Shown one piece after another: positions 1 through 6,243 of a stretch of DNA of 6,498 nt; the stretch's first letter is position 1; every line of letters begins with the position of its first letter. The notes under the pieces were generated by a model, which did no database searches, had not been told where the DNA came from, and saw only the letters and a list, made by a program, of their open reading frames with translations. The position numbers and the translations under genes were made by a program. The stretch covers positions 2,246,793 to 2,253,290 of the forward strand of contig NZ_CP053923.1 of NCBI RefSeq assembly GCF_014672695.1, written 5' to 3'. The stretch comes from Defluviicoccus vanus. Lineage in GTDB: Bacteria > Pseudomonadota > Alphaproteobacteria > Rhodospirillales > Defluviicoccaceae.

Positions 1-1434
1 TGTATCACTCATGCCGACCAGGCCGGCGTCGACGCATAAATCGGAGTCGAAGACTTCAATAAAGGTGCCGCCGGCGCGCTCCACGAGAACGAACATCTGC
101 TCGCCGACGGCAGCAACGCTGCGGAAAGAGCCTTGCGTCTCCAGTCGGCTCCACGCCGTGACTTCTTCGTCGCGGTAAACGGTGAGGGTGGCGATGTGGC
201 CGGCTTCCATCACCACGTGAAACAGCCGGTTGGCCTTGTCGTAGTCCATGGCGATCGGCTTGGCGAAGAGATGGTGCGCCAGCAGCGCCGTATCCCCCGA
301 CTGATAAGCCTGTTCGGTGTCGCTATAGATGAACTCACGCAACTGTGGGCCGGTGCGCGGCACGAACAGGGTCGCGCCATCCACGTCGCGCGGCGGCAGA
401 GTGCGGTCGATGGGTGATCCAACGCGTGTCTGTCGATGCACCTGAATGTTGGTCGGCGTCAGAGGATCGCCCGCCACCATCCACTCCGCCCCGGACGTGA
501 ACACCTGCAGGTGGCGACCAGAGAAGACATGGCGAATGGCGTTGACCTGATCGGAAAGAATGGGAAAGTCGATTGCCTCATCGTCCCGCGCCTTGCCAAC
601 GGAAAAATTGAACAGATCGGACGACTTGGACAGCCAAAGGCGGTTCGGAAGATCACGCGACCCGCCAACGACAAGACGATCCTGGTGAAAGCAGACTGAC
701 GCCGGCCACCCACGGGCAGCCGACCATGCCTGCTCGCTCCAATCCACCGTCGCGTCGGTCCCGGTCAACGGTTCCTGCACCGACGCGGCCGCGCGGCTTG
801 GATTGATCAAGCCGGTGATCACTACTTCCTTGTCGTTCAGACGGAAGCGGCTGCCAATGTGCTGCGCGGTGAAAACGTCCGCATTGGCGTCAAGGAAGAT
901 GCCCCCGGTCGTCGCCGATGGTTTCAGGGTGATATTCCAGGCGACGAATTTGTGCTGTGGCCAAAACCTCCGGTTAAGCTCGGACGTGGTGTCCTGGGCG
1001 ATCTGCCAGTCCGCGAGTGCCCATCGACCATCAGCCAGGCGCGTCAGCTGCTTCGGTGGTGTATCCGGATGAACGACGAGGAGCGTATCGGCGCTCTGCG
1101 TCCAATTGAGCTGGTGGACCTGCTCGATCGTCCACGGAGTGACTAGTTCGGCGACGTGGGTACCGGATTGATAGATATCGAGCGCACGGTCAGTGAGGAC
1201 GAAAAGGTAGGTCTGCTCAACATTGAATTCGAAGGCGATCAGCCGGCCGTCGCCCTTGGCCATATCGACGAACCGCAGGCCCCAGCGGCGAAACACGCCA
1301 CCCGTAGGGTGGATGAAGACGTTTGTCAGCCGACGCGCGCCGTTCAGATAGGCGCGAAGGTCGGTGCGTCCGAGCAGGTCGGGCGAGAGCTCTCCCGAGG
1401 TAAAGCTCGTTTTGTAATTGCTGACGTGCGGCAT
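1..1434 (-). CDS. Tail tubular protein B-like (T7 gp12-type), 5' part only, runs off the window at base 1
   Basis: An open frame of 478 codons starts at ATG 1434-1432 and continues without a stop to base 1, so the C-terminal part is outside the window. T7 gp12 has about 794 residues, so roughly 60% is probably present. The protein opens with a stretch typical of podoviral tail nozzle proteins: FTSGELSPDLLGRTDLRAY at residues 11-29, then NVFIHPTGGVFRRWGLRFVD at 38-57. A further family-like segment is GWPASVCFHQDRLVVGG at 242-258, followed by NRLWLSKSSDLFNF at 264-277. The alternating hydrophobic and glycine-rich pattern fits the beta-propeller-like nozzle fold. Its role is to form the distal tail tube through which DNA exits. 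The start overlaps the stop of the tail A gene by one base (TGATG) and has no strong Shine-Dalgarno sequence, so translation is probably coupled to tail A. The family call is from recognition, not from a search. Confidence 0.85.
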   Translation of the reverse strand, partial: MPHVSNYKTSFTSGELSPDLLGRTDLRAYLNGARRLTNVFIHPTGGVFRRWGLRFVDMAKGDGRLIAFEFNVEQTYLFVLTDRALDIYQSGTHVAELVTPWTIEQVHQLNWTQSADTLLVVHPDTPPKQLTRLADGRWALADWQIAQDTTSELNRRFWPQHKFVAWNITLKPSATTGGIFLDANADVFTAQHIGSRFRLNDKEVVITGLINPSRAAASVQEPLTGTDATVDWSEQAWSAARGWPASVCFHQDRLVVGGSRDLPNRLWLSKSSDLFNFSVGKARDDEAIDFPILSDQVNAIRHVFSGRHLQVFTSGAEWMVAGDPLTPTNIQVHRQTRVGSPIDRTLPPRDVDGATLFVPRTGPQLREFIYSDTEQAYQSGDTALLAHHLFAKPIAMDYDKANRLFHVVMEAGHIATLTVYRDEEVTAWSRLETQGSFRSVAAVGEQMFVLVERAGGTFIEVFDSDLCVDAGLVGMSDT

Positions 1435-2003
1435 CAGTAGCGACTCGCAATAAGGGTGAAGTCATCGACTGCTGCGGGCGTTTCCTCCTGCGCGTCGATC
1501 AGTCGCGCACGGCGAGCCTCGTACTCAGCCACCTCTCGCAAGGCCTCCCAGCGGGCGGTGCTGTCCGTCAACGGAATGCAGAATTCCGCCGCCAGATTGG
1601 CGATCAGCGTCATGTCGAAGAACGGTGGGAAATCGGTCTCAAGCGGACGAAAAATATAGGTCAGCACCACATCGCTCGCGTCCGTCCGCAGCTGTCGTTG
1701 CGCGATCTTGTAGACAAGGCCGGCGCCGCGTCCGTCGGTACCGGCGGAAAGAACGCGAATGCAATCTGCAGGGAGCTGGAACGCATTTTGGAAGTCCGCG
1801 ATAGGCGGCGTCGCCAGCATCGTCAATCGCTGTTGCGTCGTCGCGAAGTTCCATGGGTGGGCAGAGAGCAGGGAATCGCGCACCGTCGGATACAGACTGG
1901 CGGCGATTTCCGCTTCGGCTGTTCCCTCTTCGAAGGAGGAGATGCTGTTCGCGCCAACCTTAAGCAGCGCACGTGAGCACAGGTCGATCTGACTGAGCGC
2001 CAT
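1434..2003 (-). CDS. Tail tubular protein A-like (T7 gp11-type adaptor)
   Basis: A complete 189-residue protein. T7 gp11 has about 196 residues, so the length fits. The N-terminal half is helical and contains LCSRALLKVGANSISSFEEG at residues 8-27, then the segment YPTVRDSLLSAHPWNFA at 38-54. The SLL..HPWNFA signature is a hallmark of gp11-type gatekeeper proteins as I recall the family. This protein forms the ring that attaches to the portal and carries the nozzle protein, sealing the packaged head. The start ATG at 2003-2001 is chosen because it begins the conserved-looking sequence and has GGAAAG six bases upstream. The stop TGA shares one base with the start of the next gene. It lies behind a 155-base gap that carries a hairpin, so it may be transcribed at a lower level than the capsid genes. 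Confidence 0.87.
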   Translation of the reverse strand: MALSQIDLCSRALLKVGANSISSFEEGTAEAEIAASLYPTVRDSLLSAHPWNFATTQQRLTMLATPPIADFQNAFQLPADCIRVLSAGTDGRGAGLVYKIAQRQLRTDASDVVLTYIFRPLETDFPPFFDMTLIANLAAEFCIPLTDSTARWEALREVAEYEARRARLIDAQEETPAAVDDFTLIASRY

Positions 2004-2023
2004 GTCGGTCTTTCCGCATCAAA

Positions 2024-2042
2024 GGGAGGGGGCAGGGCAGGG
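2024..2042 (+). other. G-quadruplex-type motif on the template strand upstream of the tail A gene
   Basis: Four runs of three or more G (2024-2026, 2028-2032, 2035-2037, 2040-2042) are separated by loops of one or two bases, which satisfies the usual G3+N1-7 quadruplex pattern. The G-rich strand is the plus strand, the template for the leftward genes. The mRNA therefore carries the C-rich complement, about 20 bases ahead of the tail A start codon. Whether it folds or affects transcription is unknown. A GC-rich spacer could produce the pattern by chance. Confidence 0.45.
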
Positions 2043-2091
2043 CGGCGGCTGTCGGAGCGTGCGCCCGGTCATCGCTTGCACAAAACCGACG

Positions 2092-2137
2092 CCAATCCCC
2101 CCCTGCCAGCGCCACGCCAGCGCGGCAGGAGGATTGG
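2092..2137 (-). terminator. Strong hairpin, candidate intrinsic terminator between capsid-region and tail genes
   Basis: Bases 2092-2098 (CCAATCC) pair with 2131-2137 (GGATTGG). Bases 2102-2107 (CCTGCC) pair with 2124-2129 (GGCAGG). Bases 2109-2112 (GCGC) pair with 2120-2123 (GCGC) around a 7-base loop. This gives 17 base pairs interrupted only by a 3-versus-1 internal loop and a one-base bulge. On the minus strand it begins 21 bases after the stop of the post-capsid gene. It is followed by CGTCGG and then TTTT at 2085-2082, so the U run is short and displaced by six bases. That makes it a leaky terminator or a processing hairpin rather than a textbook terminator. T7 has its Tphi terminator at the same place, between capsid and gp11. 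Confidence 0.6.
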
Positions 2138-2158
2138 AACGCTTGCGCTTCGGTACAC

Positions 2159-2428
2159 CTAGTCGGTGTTGTCGGCGCCGACCCGGGTCAGATTAGCGAC
2201 GTCAACAACGCCGGCCGAGCTACGCGCGACGAGGAAAATACCTGCTGCCGGTGTGCCGTCGGTATCGCAGTTGGCCATCATCATGTCGCCAACACGCAGC
2301 ATCTCCACCGCCTGGCTGAAATAGCCGGTGCTGTCCACCTGGTCGGCAGTGTCAGTGGTGCAGTAGTGCCAAAGCGTAAAGCCGTTGGCGTAGCCGAGGA
2401 CGCTCAGATTGTGAGGATTGTAAGCCAT
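2159..2428 (-). CDS. Small protein encoded directly behind the capsid gene, candidate head decoration or stabilising protein
   Basis: An 89-residue acidic protein with no signal peptide or membrane segment. It begins MAYNPHNLSVLGYANGFTL and ends in a beta-rich stretch GIFLVARSSAGVVDVANLTRVG (about residues 63-84, preceded by the central segment YFSQAVEMLRVGDMMMANC at 36-54). I recall similar small proteins downstream of capsid genes in alphaproteobacterial prophages, usually unnamed. The start ATG 2428-2426 has GAGAGG eight bases upstream, and it begins 12 bases after the capsid stop, so the two genes are almost certainly cotranscribed. In BPP-1 a cement protein gene neighbours the capsid gene, and position suggests a similar role here, but no specific fold evidence is visible. 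The stop is TAG at 2161-2159. Confidence 0.78.
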   Translation of the reverse strand: MAYNPHNLSVLGYANGFTLWHYCTTDTADQVDSTGYFSQAVEMLRVGDMMMANCDTDGTPAAGIFLVARSSAGVVDVANLTRVGADNTD

Positions 2429-2440
2429 GGCTCGGACCTC

Positions 2441-3259
2441 TCAGCTCTCGATGCAGCGAAGCGCGACGACGCCGTTCGGATCGATCAGACAGGCGCCTTG
2501 GCTCATCATGTTGTTGACGAAATGGGCGGCACGATCGCCGTGCCAAGTGATATCGGTCTTCACGTCAGAGCCGGTGGCATGACCGATTGCCGTCTTGTGG
2601 TACCAGAAGCAGCTCCGGACCGCGGCCGCCTTGGGCAGGCCGGAGTGGGGCAGCCAAAGGGTACCCAGCCAGCGCTTTGCCTGCGTTCCCTTCCAGGGCA
2701 GTTCGTCGTCGCCGATGTAGTCGGCGTTGGCGAACTCTTCGATGTTGAGCAGTTCGCTCCACTGCTTCCAACCGATCACGGCGTAGCGCTGACCGTCGTC
2801 GGGAACATCGGCTTCGCCCAGCACCTCAAACGCGGTGAGGATCTTCGCCTTGGTTAGACCGTCGGTGGCGAGGCCGGCAAAGTTGGTCGAACGGGCCAGT
2901 TCGCCGATGATCAGCTCGTCGGACTTGCGGCCAAGGGCGAAAGCGCCGGCGCGTGCCACCACCTGCTGTTCGTTGATGTTGGTCTTCAACTCGTCGAGCT
3001 TGTCGATCCAGTCGCCGGCATAGAAGTCCTGCAGAATGCATTCCACCGGCTCGTGGTCCACATTCATCACCGGCACCATGCCATGACGCGCCTTGGTGCT
3101 GGCGGTACCTTTGCCGACCTTCTGAAACGTGGTGGTCGCTCCGACAACGCTATCCTTGGAGCGAACGGTGTTGCGAAGCTTGGAGCCCATCTGCTGATAC
3201 TGCACATGGACTTCGGCCTCGAAATTCTTGACGAACGAGAGTCCGATCGATGTGGACAT
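2441..3259 (-). CDS. Major capsid protein (podoviral, BPP-1-like family)
   Basis: A complete 272-residue protein that should form the icosahedral shell, presumably with an HK97-type fold. The N-terminus FVKNFEAEVHVQYQQMGSKL (residues 9-28), then RNTVRSKDSV, is typical of a family annotated simply as phage capsid protein in alphaproteobacterial prophages. A long charged helix around residues 85-121 (DKLDELKTNINEQQVVARAG, then DELIIGELAR) would be the spine helix. WHGDRAAHFVNNMMSQGACL (239-258) followed by DPNGVVALRC is the expected C-terminal segment. No cleaved leader or protease gene is seen, which fits podoviruses that use a separate scaffold. The start ATG 3259-3257 is preceded by AGGAG with a 9-base spacer. 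Position after the scaffold and before the tail genes agrees. It is smaller than T7 gp10 (about 345 residues), so it is closer in size to BPP-1-type capsids. Confidence 0.87.
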   Translation of the reverse strand: MSTSIGLSFVKNFEAEVHVQYQQMGSKLRNTVRSKDSVVGATTTFQKVGKGTASTKARHGMVPVMNVDHEPVECILQDFYAGDWIDKLDELKTNINEQQVVARAGAFALGRKSDELIIGELARSTNFAGLATDGLTKAKILTAFEVLGEADVPDDGQRYAVIGWKQWSELLNIEEFANADYIGDDELPWKGTQAKRWLGTLWLPHSGLPKAAAVRSCFWYHKTAIGHATGSDVKTDITWHGDRAAHFVNNMMSQGACLIDPNGVVALRCIES

Positions 3260-3268
3260 TCAAACTCA

Positions 3269-3273
3269 CTCCT
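3269..3273 (-). promoter_or_regulatory. Ribosome binding site of the capsid gene
   Basis: On the minus strand AGGAG lies nine bases before the capsid ATG. A short GCCT-CCCC-AGGC hairpin sits just upstream and leaves the site exposed. This fixes the capsid start. Confidence 0.7.
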
Positions 3274-3462
3274 GATGCCTGGGGAGGCGTGAATGCAACC
3301 GACCGCGGTTGTGGCGTCGCCGCCGCAGCGGAGTACGAACCGGAGGTAGGGCCCTAGATCGTCCACATACGCTGGGGTTGTCCGTTCCGGCGGATTGGGA
3401 AAATGGAGGCTTAAGCGATGATAACGGGGGCTGTGTCTTTACCCTCGGTCATCGCCAGGAAC

Positions 3463-3498
3463 TGCGGGGCGCCGAACTCCGGAGTCCGACGCCCCGCA
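3463..3498 (-). repeat. 36-base near-perfect inverted repeat, RNA hairpin candidate upstream of the capsid gene
   Basis: The repeat is centred between 3480 and 3481. On the minus strand the left arm reads TGCGGGGCGTCGGACT and the right arm AGTTCGGCGCCCCGCA, around a CCGG loop. All 16 positions pair, two of them as G-U wobbles (3489 with 3472, and 3486 with 3475). On the plus strand those same positions would be A-C mismatches, so the structure is favoured as leftward mRNA. No U run follows, so it is not a standard intrinsic terminator. It could be an RNase III-type processing site, an attenuator or a stability element. Confidence 0.6.
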
Positions 3499-3501
3499 CG
3501 C

Positions 3502-3529
3502 GAGCCGCGCCACCTTGGCGGGCGCGCTC
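3502..3529 (-). repeat. GC-rich hairpin immediately after the scaffold stop codon
   Basis: On the minus strand GAGCGCGCC (3529-3521) pairs with GGCGCGGCTC (3511-3502), giving nine pairs with one bulged G and a nine-base loop. It begins four bases after the scaffold stop codon and sits three bases from the larger hairpin. There is no following U run. It may act together with its neighbour as a double stem-loop that protects or separates the scaffold and capsid messages. Confidence 0.45.
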
Positions 3530-3533
3530 ATCT

Positions 3534-4276
3534 CTAGTCGACGTAAAGACGACGAAAGCCGTCACGAACTTTGTTGACGACGGCCGGATCGTGGTCCCGC
3601 CAATAGCGGGGATCACGCATCATTGAGCGCAGTTCCGCATCATTGGGCACGCCACCGATGCTGCCGATATCGCGCGACAGACCAGGCTCGTTGCTGCTGT
3701 CACCCATCATCTTGTGCATAGTGACCACCCCTTCAAAGGTGGTCGACAGCGCCTCGAACACCCGCGGCGGCAAGTGCGAGCGGCCCCAGGCGGCAACCTG
3801 GCGAGCGACTTCCCGCCACCGTTCCTTGCCGCCGAAATGCTGTTCCAGGCGCTTGCTCTGGTTGTCGGCCTCAAACAAGGAGGCCAGTTCACCGATCAGC
3901 GGCAGCAGGTGATCGCAGGCCAGATCGTACACGAGCTGCGCCTGCTCGTTGCTGAAGCCAGCCTGATGCAGCCGCTGGTTCACCTGCGGATCAACCGTCA
4001 GCAGATCGTCGCGGACGGAGATTCCGTACGCGTCGGGGGTGGGTGGAACGTCGCGGGTGGGAAGGCTGCTCAGCTTACGTTCCAGATCGAGATAGGACTT
4101 GATGAGCGCGTCCTGCCGGACCTCGCCCGCCTTGTCGTCCCAGAACTTATCCGGAAGGTTCGCCGGTCGTGCCGAGGCCTTCGCCTTTGCGGTTCCCGGG
4201 TTAGCAACCCCGGATCAGCAGCCGATGTCTCGGCGGTGCCGGCTGCGAGTCCGGCAGTCAGGAGATTATCATTCAT
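3534..4276 (-). CDS. Scaffold / capsid-assembly protein, reading frame interrupted by a -1 shift near codon 23
   Basis: Two frames make up one gene. The first starts at ATG 4276-4274, behind GGAG at a spacing of 8, and encodes MNDNLLTAGLAAGTAETSAA. The second is open from 4214 to the TAG at 3536-3534 and carries the recognisable protein: PANLPDKFWDDKAGEVRQDA, then LIKSYLDLERKL, and near the C-terminus LRSMMRDPRYWRDHDP and GFRRLY. These motifs recur in phage scaffold proteins. The second frame has no ATG, GTG or TTG until the GTG at 3983-3981, which lacks a ribosome binding site and would drop the conserved N-terminal motif. Joining at the GGGG run (4211-4208) gives a natural sequence ADPGVANPGTAKAK and about 246 residues; T7 gp9 has about 307. 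The scaffold fills the procapsid and directs capsid assembly. The shift may be a base lost in sequencing, a mutation, or programmed slippage. Left unshifted, the first frame ends at the TGA at 4072-4070. The start overlaps the previous gene by 8 bases. Confidence 0.75.
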
Positions 4277-4625
4277 CTGTGTTACTCCGTGTGACAACAG
4301 CGGTCTCCTGTTCCGGCTCACTCATGGCTGCTGCTGGCGAACTCAAGGCGCCGCTGCGCAAGCCCTGAGCCGATAGCTTGATTAAATACGCAACCAGCGA
4401 GCGTTGGCCTTCAAGATGGCGCAGCATCGTCTCCGACGCGCCGGGGCCGAGCGTGCGTTCGAGGGTAAAGGTGCGGAGGTGTTTGATGACGCGCTGACCG
4501 TCAGGGCTGCAGAAGCAGCGTGCCGCCGCGTTTGCCAGCCCCTGGTCTCCAGGCGTTGCGGCTGACGCGGCACCGGCGGGACGCAGCGCTTCGAACCAGC
4601 TCCATCCTGTTTCGGCGCGGTTCAT
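4269..4625 (-). CDS. Small Bbp19-like phage protein downstream of the portal gene
   Basis: A 118-residue protein. The central part (about residues 31-85) holds the recognisable block ARCFCSPDGQRVIKHLRTFT, then LERTLGP and LRHLEGQRSLVAYLIKL. The pattern of an aromatic residue before a DG, a helix, and a closing EGQR-LV-I helix resembles the Bbp19-like phage domain, named after a BPP-1 protein of unknown function encoded near the portal; I assign this from memory. The ends are low-complexity, rich in Ala, Ser and Glu. ATG 4625-4623 overlaps the portal stop as ATGA and has GAGG six bases upstream, so translation is likely coupled. The stop TGA (4271-4269) lies inside the next gene's start region. 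There is no membrane segment or signal peptide. It is probably an assembly or head-related accessory, but its function is unknown. Confidence 0.82.
   Translation of the reverse strand: MNRAETGWSWFEALRPAGAASAATPGDQGLANAAARCFCSPDGQRVIKHLRTFTLERTLGPGASETMLRHLEGQRSLVAYLIKLSAQGLRSGALSSPAAAMSEPEQETAVVTRSNTDE
4285..4288 (-). promoter_or_regulatory. Ribosome binding site that decides the scaffold start
   Basis: GGAG on the minus strand lies eight bases before ATG 4276. It supports initiation in the first frame, not at the downstream GTG at 3983, and so is key evidence that the scaffold gene spans a frame change. Confidence 0.65.
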
Positions 4626-6238
4626 CGGCTGCCTCGTGTTTCCGGTGCAGTGAGCTGGCGAAGAAATGTGGCGAGCACGGCTTCCGCAGTGGCACCCGCT
4701 GTAGCCGGCGCCGCCGTGGGATCAACGCTGGCCGCAAATGCCGCCAGTCCTGGTGCCGGAGCCCCAGCCACCTCGGTGGCCGGCGCCTCGCGCATCAACT
4801 CCACCGGAACCCCAAGCGACGTGCCGAGCCAGCGAGCGGTGGCCTGCGGATCGATTGCTGCCAGACCTTCGGGACCAAGGTTGCGAACGCTGTCGAGCCA
4901 CATCAGCGTGTTCTGCACGTCGAGCTGCGCCTGGAAACGGGCTTGTGGCGAACGGTAGTCCAGGGCAACGAATCGGTGGTCGAGGGGGAAATCCTCGATT
5001 TCACCGCGGCGGGCGAGGATCGACCGCGCCCGGCTCACCAGCGGCGCCATAAGTTCCGACTGCAAGCGGCCGTAAGCCGCCCCAAGGATGCGAGCGATCT
5101 CCGCCGCCCGCTGCAGAACCTCTGTTGCCGTCATCCGCGGGCCGTTGATCTGGCCCAGTTGTTCGACAAACAGCGCTTTGCGTATGCGCTCTCGCAACTG
5201 ATTCAGCACCAGATCGGAGACATCGAAGCGACCAGGCGCCTGCAGTGGCGTCAAACCGGCGGAGCCGACCGCTTTGGGAATGATCGTGCCCGGAATGAGC
5301 TTGATCGTTGCCGGATTGATGACCCCGTCGTCGTCCGCCTGCCAGATGCCAGTCACGGCGATGGACGCATTCTTCAACACCAGTTCCACCACCTTGTTGG
5401 CGGTGCGGATGTCAGGCAGTGCCTTCATCACCGGCGATCGGCCGTAGATTTCGCCGGGAGCTTTCAGCCAGCGAAAATTGATAAAGGGCGACGAGGCGAA
5501 GCGACCCTGGGCGAGAATTAGCGGCTCGCCATCGCGGTCGGTGTGCGTTTCGGCGACGGCAACGTAGCGATAGCCGTTGCCGTCCGGGATCACCGCTTCG
5601 ATCACGGCGAGACGCTGATCCGACCGCCTGTCCTTCGAACCGAGAATGCGTTCCGCCTCCACCGACAGCTGAAACCGGGCACTCAATTGCGCGGGAGTCA
5701 GCTCGCAGCGTCGGTAGGTCACGTCGAGACGGCCACCGGCGCCTTCGTCGAGGACAGCGTGCGCCAGCGGCACCGCGGTGAAGCGGAACGCCGATGGTTC
5801 GCCCGGCGGCGCCTCTTCAAACAGCAGGCATGCGGTCCCGGCGGTCACCAGATCAAGATAGCACTGGTGCATTTCGACCGCGAAGTTCGACCGCTCGATG
5901 TGTGACTGCATGATTGCCGTCGCTCGCTCCAGCGCGGCGCCGAGCTCTGCCCGATCGCTGGCCACCACGTCCGGGCCAACGGAGAAGCCGAACCAACGCC
6001 CGCCGGGTGGGGTCAGCTGCGACATGATGCTGGCTGCCAGCTGATCGACCGCATCCGGCGCTGTGCCGTCAAACAATCGATCACCACGGCGAGGGCCAAG
6101 AGAATCGCCGCGTACGGCGCTATCGCGCGAGGGAAGGGCGAAATCGTAGCAGTCCTGCCACACTCCTTCCCATGCCGATCGTCTGTCCTTGGCCGATTGA
6201 TACTGGGCTATCACATCCTTCGGCAGAAATGTGTTCAT
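4622..6238 (-). CDS. Portal protein (head-to-tail connector, T7 gp8-type)
   Basis: A complete 538-residue protein, almost the same length as T7 gp8 (536). It should form the dodecameric ring at one capsid vertex that nucleates assembly, docks the terminase during DNA packaging and then holds the tail. Family-like segments in order are: WEGVWQDCYDFALPSRDS (residues 23-40), LFDGTAPDAVDQLAAS (55-70) with MSQLTPPGGRWFGF (72-85), the domain with GEIYGRSPVMKALPDIRTAN (262-281), the MTATEVLQRAAEIARILGA helix (369-387) and MAPLVSRARSIL (397-408). The last 50 residues are Ala/Pro-rich and look disordered. The start ATG 6238-6236 lies five bases after the preceding gene's stop and has GGTGAG upstream, a weak ribosome binding site, suggesting reinitiation. 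The stop TGA overlaps the next start. This matches the Bacteriophage head to tail connecting protein family; terminase genes would be expected upstream, beyond base 6498. Confidence 0.92.
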   Translation of the reverse strand: MNTFLPKDVIAQYQSAKDRRSAWEGVWQDCYDFALPSRDSAVRGDSLGPRRGDRLFDGTAPDAVDQLAASIMSQLTPPGGRWFGFSVGPDVVASDRAELGAALERATAIMQSHIERSNFAVEMHQCYLDLVTAGTACLLFEEAPPGEPSAFRFTAVPLAHAVLDEGAGGRLDVTYRRCELTPAQLSARFQLSVEAERILGSKDRRSDQRLAVIEAVIPDGNGYRYVAVAETHTDRDGEPLILAQGRFASSPFINFRWLKAPGEIYGRSPVMKALPDIRTANKVVELVLKNASIAVTGIWQADDDGVINPATIKLIPGTIIPKAVGSAGLTPLQAPGRFDVSDLVLNQLRERIRKALFVEQLGQINGPRMTATEVLQRAAEIARILGAAYGRLQSELMAPLVSRARSILARRGEIEDFPLDHRFVALDYRSPQARFQAQLDVQNTLMWLDSVRNLGPEGLAAIDPQATARWLGTSLGVPVELMREAPATEVAGAPAPGLAAFAASVDPTAAPATAGATAEAVLATFLRQLTAPETRGSR

Positions 6239-6243
6239 TCTGC

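Larger units (their letters stand above)
3260..3533 (-). other. Structured intergenic region between scaffold and capsid genes
   Basis: This 274-base gap contains no convincing gene. It is unusually long for a module whose other junctions are mostly overlaps or gaps of 5 to 12 bases (the exception is the 155-base gap at 2004-2158). Its scaffold-proximal end holds two GC-rich hairpins in tandem (3502-3529 and 3463-3498, listed separately). The capsid-proximal end holds the capsid ribosome binding site. I looked for a promoter on the minus strand. A TATCAT hexamer at about 3424-3419 resembles a -10 box, but no matching -35 box lies 16-18 bases upstream, and no T7-like promoter is seen. The likely role is an mRNA leader or processing region that sets capsid expression, which is inference. 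Confidence 0.5.

Noticed and set aside
2366..2857. Plus-strand open frame of 163 codons
   Set aside because: Antisense shadow of the capsid and post-capsid genes, with no supporting start signal.
3409..3424. TATCAT -10-like box and GCTTAAGC palindrome as a possible capsid promoter or operator
   Set aside because: No -35 element sits at a suitable distance and the palindrome is only eight bases, which is not enough to call a regulatory site.
3439..3531. A 30-codon minus-strand micro-ORF starting three bases after the scaffold stop (MSAPAKVARLACG...)
   Set aside because: It is made almost entirely of the two hairpins, has no clear ribosome binding site and no familiar sequence, so the coding reading is likely accidental.
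3534..3983. Scaffold as a separate 149-residue gene starting at GTG 3983
   Set aside because: No ribosome binding site precedes this GTG, and the same frame upstream carries the conserved PDKFWDD and SYLDLERKL segments, so this is the tail end of a longer protein.
3714..4376. Plus-strand open frame of 220 codons
   Set aside because: It is antisense to the scaffold and Bbp19-like genes, whose minus-strand proteins are recognisable and have ribosome binding sites. The plus-strand product resembles no family.
4520..5521. Long plus-strand open frame of 333 codons
   Set aside because: It lies antisense to the portal gene, has an arginine-rich, low-information protein with no recognisable motif, and is explained by the high GC content and rare stops opposite a GC-rich gene.
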